A stretch of 45,284 bases of DNA from an uncultured Eubacteriales bacterium (GTDB taxonomy: Bacteria; Bacillota; Clostridia; Oscillospirales; Acutalibacteraceae): assembly GCA_900315085.1 (NCBI GenBank), contig OMXW01000016.1, positions 1-45,284 of the forward strand, given 5' to 3'. The position numbers and the translations under genes were made by a program. The notes below the pieces were generated by a model that saw only the letters and a program-made list of their open reading frames with translations, was not told the DNA's origin and did not search any database. Shown in pieces: positions 44,812 to 45,284 of the stretch (its first letter is position 1; each line of letters opens with the position of its first letter).

Positions 44812-44928
44812 TACATTTAGCTTATTTTATTATACTACGTTTCATGGCACAAATAAAGAGCATTTGATAAATTATTTACCAAACGCTCAAAATTTTCGTT
44901 ATTTTTGCAATAATATGTCGGCAAACAC

Positions 44929-44957
44929 TTGACAAAAGCGTGGATTAATGATAGAAT
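44929..44957 (+). promoter_or_regulatory. Promoter of the tRNA-Trp-like gene
   Basis: TTGACA (44929-44934), 17 bases and TAGAAT (44952-44957), 27 bases before the tRNA-like sequence. Confidence 0.8.
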
Positions 44958-44983
44958 ATTACTTGCGTTAAAAAAGCGAATAT

Positions 44984-45056
44984 AGGGGTATAGCTCAGTT
45001 GGTAGAGCAGCGGTCTCCAAACGTCAACCGCGGTTTAATTCCCCGCATGATTACTG
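44984..45056 (+). tRNA. tRNA-Trp(CCA)-like gene with degenerate 3' half
   Basis: The 5' part (44984-45021) is an ordinary tRNA-Trp: acceptor AGGGGTA, D-arm GCTCAGTTGGTAGAGC, anticodon 5' stem GCGGT and loop CTCCAAA with anticodon CCA. After the loop the pairing fails. The expected ACCGC stem is absent and CGTCAACC occupies its place. A T-arm-like GCGGTTTAATTCCCCGC follows. The 3' acceptor strand does not pair with AGGGGTA and no CCA is present. It has a strong promoter and a terminator, so it is probably transcribed, but a functional tRNA-Trp is unlikely. Confidence 0.55.
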
Positions 45057-45064
45057 GATTTCTC

Positions 45065-45095
45065 AGGCTTGAAACTTCGGTTTCAAGCCTTTTTT
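45065..45095 (+). terminator. Terminator after the tRNA-Trp-like gene
   Basis: AGGCTTGAAAC and GTTTCAAGCCT pair perfectly around a TTCG tetraloop, followed by five T. From 45096 to the window end I see no gene, only A/T-rich sequence. Confidence 0.93.
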
Positions 45096-45284
45096 CGTGT
45101 TTTCGTTTTTGCAAGTCGTTAAAGTGATTTATGCAAAATCGAGGTCAAAACCTGCAAAAGATTTCGGAACAGCATCAAAAGACCAGCATTTTTTCATTAG
45201 GTTGGGAAAGGCTGTTTTCCGCTGTCTGAAAATGTCTGACTGATACTTTTTCGAGTTAGAATAACTCCAATTTCAAAGCTCTCT

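Noticed and set aside
44984..45095. tRNA-Trp interrupted by a group I intron
   Set aside because: The sequence after the anticodon loop is under 100 bases to the terminator, far too short for an intron, and no 3' exon follows.

Overview
The window looks like chromosome from a spore-forming, Gram-positive clostridium of the Ruminococcus / Oscillospirales type. The evidence is a spoIIIAA fragment, two spore-coat-like genes, a sortase, two secreted dockerin proteins, an IspH-ribosomal protein S1 fusion (typical of Clostridia), a two-subunit transketolase and NAD-dependent ligase. Most genes lie on the minus strand in short operons. The intergenic gaps are crowded with dispersed hairpin repeats. 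I saw no phage, plasmid, IS transposase or CRISPR array.

Layout. 1-10.5 kb (minus): start of spoIIIAA; an HD hydrolase-ligA-secreted tyrosine phosphatase operon; a cmk-plsC-ispH/rpsA operon; an RpiR regulator coupled to a BaiN-like flavoprotein. 10.7-12.1 kb (plus): hisH-hisF without the rest of the his pathway. 12.3-17.9 kb (minus): circularly permuted ATP-grasp, alpha-E, transglutaminase-like protein, two AstE/AspA-like proteins (one lacking its zinc ligands) and a C26 glutamine amidotransferase, behind a promoter whose leader contains a terminator-like hairpin. 18-22.6 kb (minus): HAD phosphatase, trxB-EamA exporter, split transketolase. 22.7-28.1 kb (plus): coaX, ECF S component, birA and a superfamily 2 helicase with a membrane segment. 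28.1-32.5 kb: coat proteins, sortase and a divergent pair of zinc-ribbon membrane proteins. 33.2-37.0 kb: two dockerin proteins and a TSCPD protein, flanked by inverted copies of one repeat. 37.3-44.8 kb (minus): an eight-gene operon with a small protein, a leucine-rich repeat protein, a radical SAM enzyme, a DUF2201 metallopeptidase/VWA protein, a MoxR-like ATPase, PnuC, NadR and a membrane protein. 44.98-45.1 kb: a tRNA-Trp-like gene with a degenerate 3' half.

The best candidates for undescribed biology are the ATP-grasp/alpha-E/transglutaminase/AstE operon (predicted to make or break amide bonds on an unknown peptide-like product) and the MoxR/DUF2201/radical SAM/LRR operon joined to NAD salvage. 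Three families of modular intergenic repeats recur through the window and appear to have shuffled modules between sites. All function calls come from reading motifs by eye; no database search was run.
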